64,000 nucleotides of DNA from Xylaria sp. FL1777 (lineage: Eukaryota > Ascomycota > Sordariomycetes > Xylariales > Xylariaceae). Below the pieces are notes generated by a model. The model was not told the origin of the DNA and did not search any database. It saw nothing but the letters and a program-made list of their open reading frames with translations. The translations under genes and the position numbers were made by a program. The stretch is taken from the NCBI GenBank assembly GCA_022578965.1, contig MU400539.1, forward strand, positions 310,001 to 374,000. The letters are read 5' to 3'. Positions 63,057-64,000 of this stretch are shown here, in pieces. Every line of letters begins with the position of its first letter. The first letter of the stretch is position 1.

Positions 63057-63165
63057 AGTAAATATATTAAATAAGCTAATACTTTAGTTATAACTTTAGC
63101 TAATTTTAGTATAATAACTATTAGTACTATATATAACTAATATACTTATATAATTATAAGCTATC
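63057..63165. repeat. Flanking direct repeat, right copy
   Basis: Resembles 39925-40035 over about 110 bp in the same orientation, with mostly transition differences. The DNA from 63166 to 64000 is AT-rich with nothing I can identify. Confidence 0.6.
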
Positions 63166-64000
63166 CTTTAATAACGTTTTATAAAAAATTATTTTATGTA
63201 ATATTTGCTAGCTTTATTATAATAAGGTTTATTAGGTTTATATATATTATGCTTAAATATAATCTTTATAGCGCTATTAAGCAACGTATTTTTTATAGTT
63301 TATTTTTAATGCTATAGTTAGCATGTTTTTTTTACATATAGCTTTATAACGTAGCAACTTTATTAAAGCTTTTAATTTAATTATATAGCTAGCAAATAAT
63401 AGCTAAGCAGCAAAAGTTATTACTGTTTGCTAATAATGTAATTTAATTGCAAAGTTTTAAACAAACAGCCGCTTAAAGTGCAAATTTTAAAAAAAGTCGA
63501 CTTTTAAACATAAAATATTAGTGCTATAACAACTAGCTAAATAAAAATTATAAAAGGCTATATAAATCCTGCAAAACAAAGATTTAAATAATGCATGCTT
63601 TAAACATTGTAAAAAATGCATGCTATATAATAGTAAAACTATTAATTACTTTATAGCGTTATTATTAATAAAAAGGAGCAAAACTTACTTGCATTAAACA
63701 TAACAAGTTATAAAAGTAGCACTTTAATAAAACTTTACAACTTTAACTATATAAAAAGAACGCTTGTTTTTAATATACTTGCTAATTTATATTATAACAA
63801 GCTAATTTTAAAACAAAGTAAAAAAAGTTAATATATAAAAGGTTATAATATTAATATAACTTGTTGTTTTATTAATATAAGCTTACTTTAAGGAAATTAT
63901 TGAACTAAATGCTTGTTTGCGGTTAATTAGCAAACTATGTAATTATATAAGCTATTATAATAATATAGTTATTATATTTATATATTTAGCTTGTTATTAA

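Larger units (their letters stand above)
19859..64000. other. 44-kb AT-rich, RIP-like heterochromatic block
   Basis: From the base after the bZIP stop to the window end the DNA is overwhelmingly A and T, and all coding remnants are filled with TAA and TAG. Residual G and C sit mainly in GpC, ApC and GpT. Recognisable remnants are all LTR retrotransposons whose paired LTRs differ mainly by C/T and G/A transitions, as expected from repeat-induced point mutation. No intact gene, rRNA or tRNA is visible. The window ends inside the block, so its full size is unknown. Confidence 0.93.

Overview
The window is nuclear DNA of a filamentous ascomycete (Pezizomycotina, plausibly Sordariomycetes). The evidence is short GT..AG introns (about 50-300 nt) with CTAAC-type branch points, fungal versions of GRASP, HAP3 and RRN3, and a huge AT-rich block of mutated retrotransposons of the kind left by repeat-induced point mutation (RIP). 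I cannot name a species from the sequence.

The left 19.86 kb is ordinary genic DNA with nine recognisable protein genes, whose exon structures I rebuilt by hand: TGS1 (- strand), a GRASP/Grh1 Golgi protein (+), OST2/DAD1 (-), a TMEM14-family protein (+), CMC2 (-), prefoldin subunit 2 (+), HAP3/NF-YB (+), RRN3 (+) and a fungal bZIP protein (+). The first six are packed into 6.3 kb as three head-to-head pairs (TGS1/GRASP, OST2/TMEM14, CMC2/PFD2), each sharing a 290-530 bp intergenic promoter. Most are housekeeping genes: snRNA cap trimethylation, Golgi and secretion, N-glycosylation, mitochondrial assembly, tubulin/actin folding, CCAAT-dependent transcription and rRNA transcription. They do not form a pathway cluster. 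Two gene-free tracts of normal composition (1-2170 and 8456-12879) and many microsatellites lie between them.

At about 19,860, directly after the stop codon of the bZIP gene, base composition switches to extreme AT richness and stays so to the end of the window (44 kb). No intact gene is present there. I resolve four degenerate LTR retrotransposons. Element 1 (21164-29009) is a plus-strand Ty3/Gypsy element with 285-bp LTRs, a CTTTA target duplication and an antisense, low-stop, Lys-rich reading frame inside it. The other three form a three-level nest. An outer Gypsy element (40144-62976, minus strand, 494-bp LTRs, CTAAT target duplication) is interrupted by a middle LTR element (45119-60248, 287-bp LTRs, ATAGC/GTAGC). 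The middle element is interrupted by an inner Gypsy element (50317-58069, plus strand, 521-bp LTRs, TTAAG) of the same family as the outer one. Removing the insertions leaves elements of 7.70, 7.37 and 7.75 kb. Between element 1 and the nest lie about 11 kb of AT-rich DNA with several minisatellites.

I found no unambiguously new biochemical system. The most informative signals are the datable nested insertions, the unusual residual sequence context (almost no TpC/GpA), the antisense reading frame in element 1, and the razor-sharp compartment boundary at the end of the bZIP gene.
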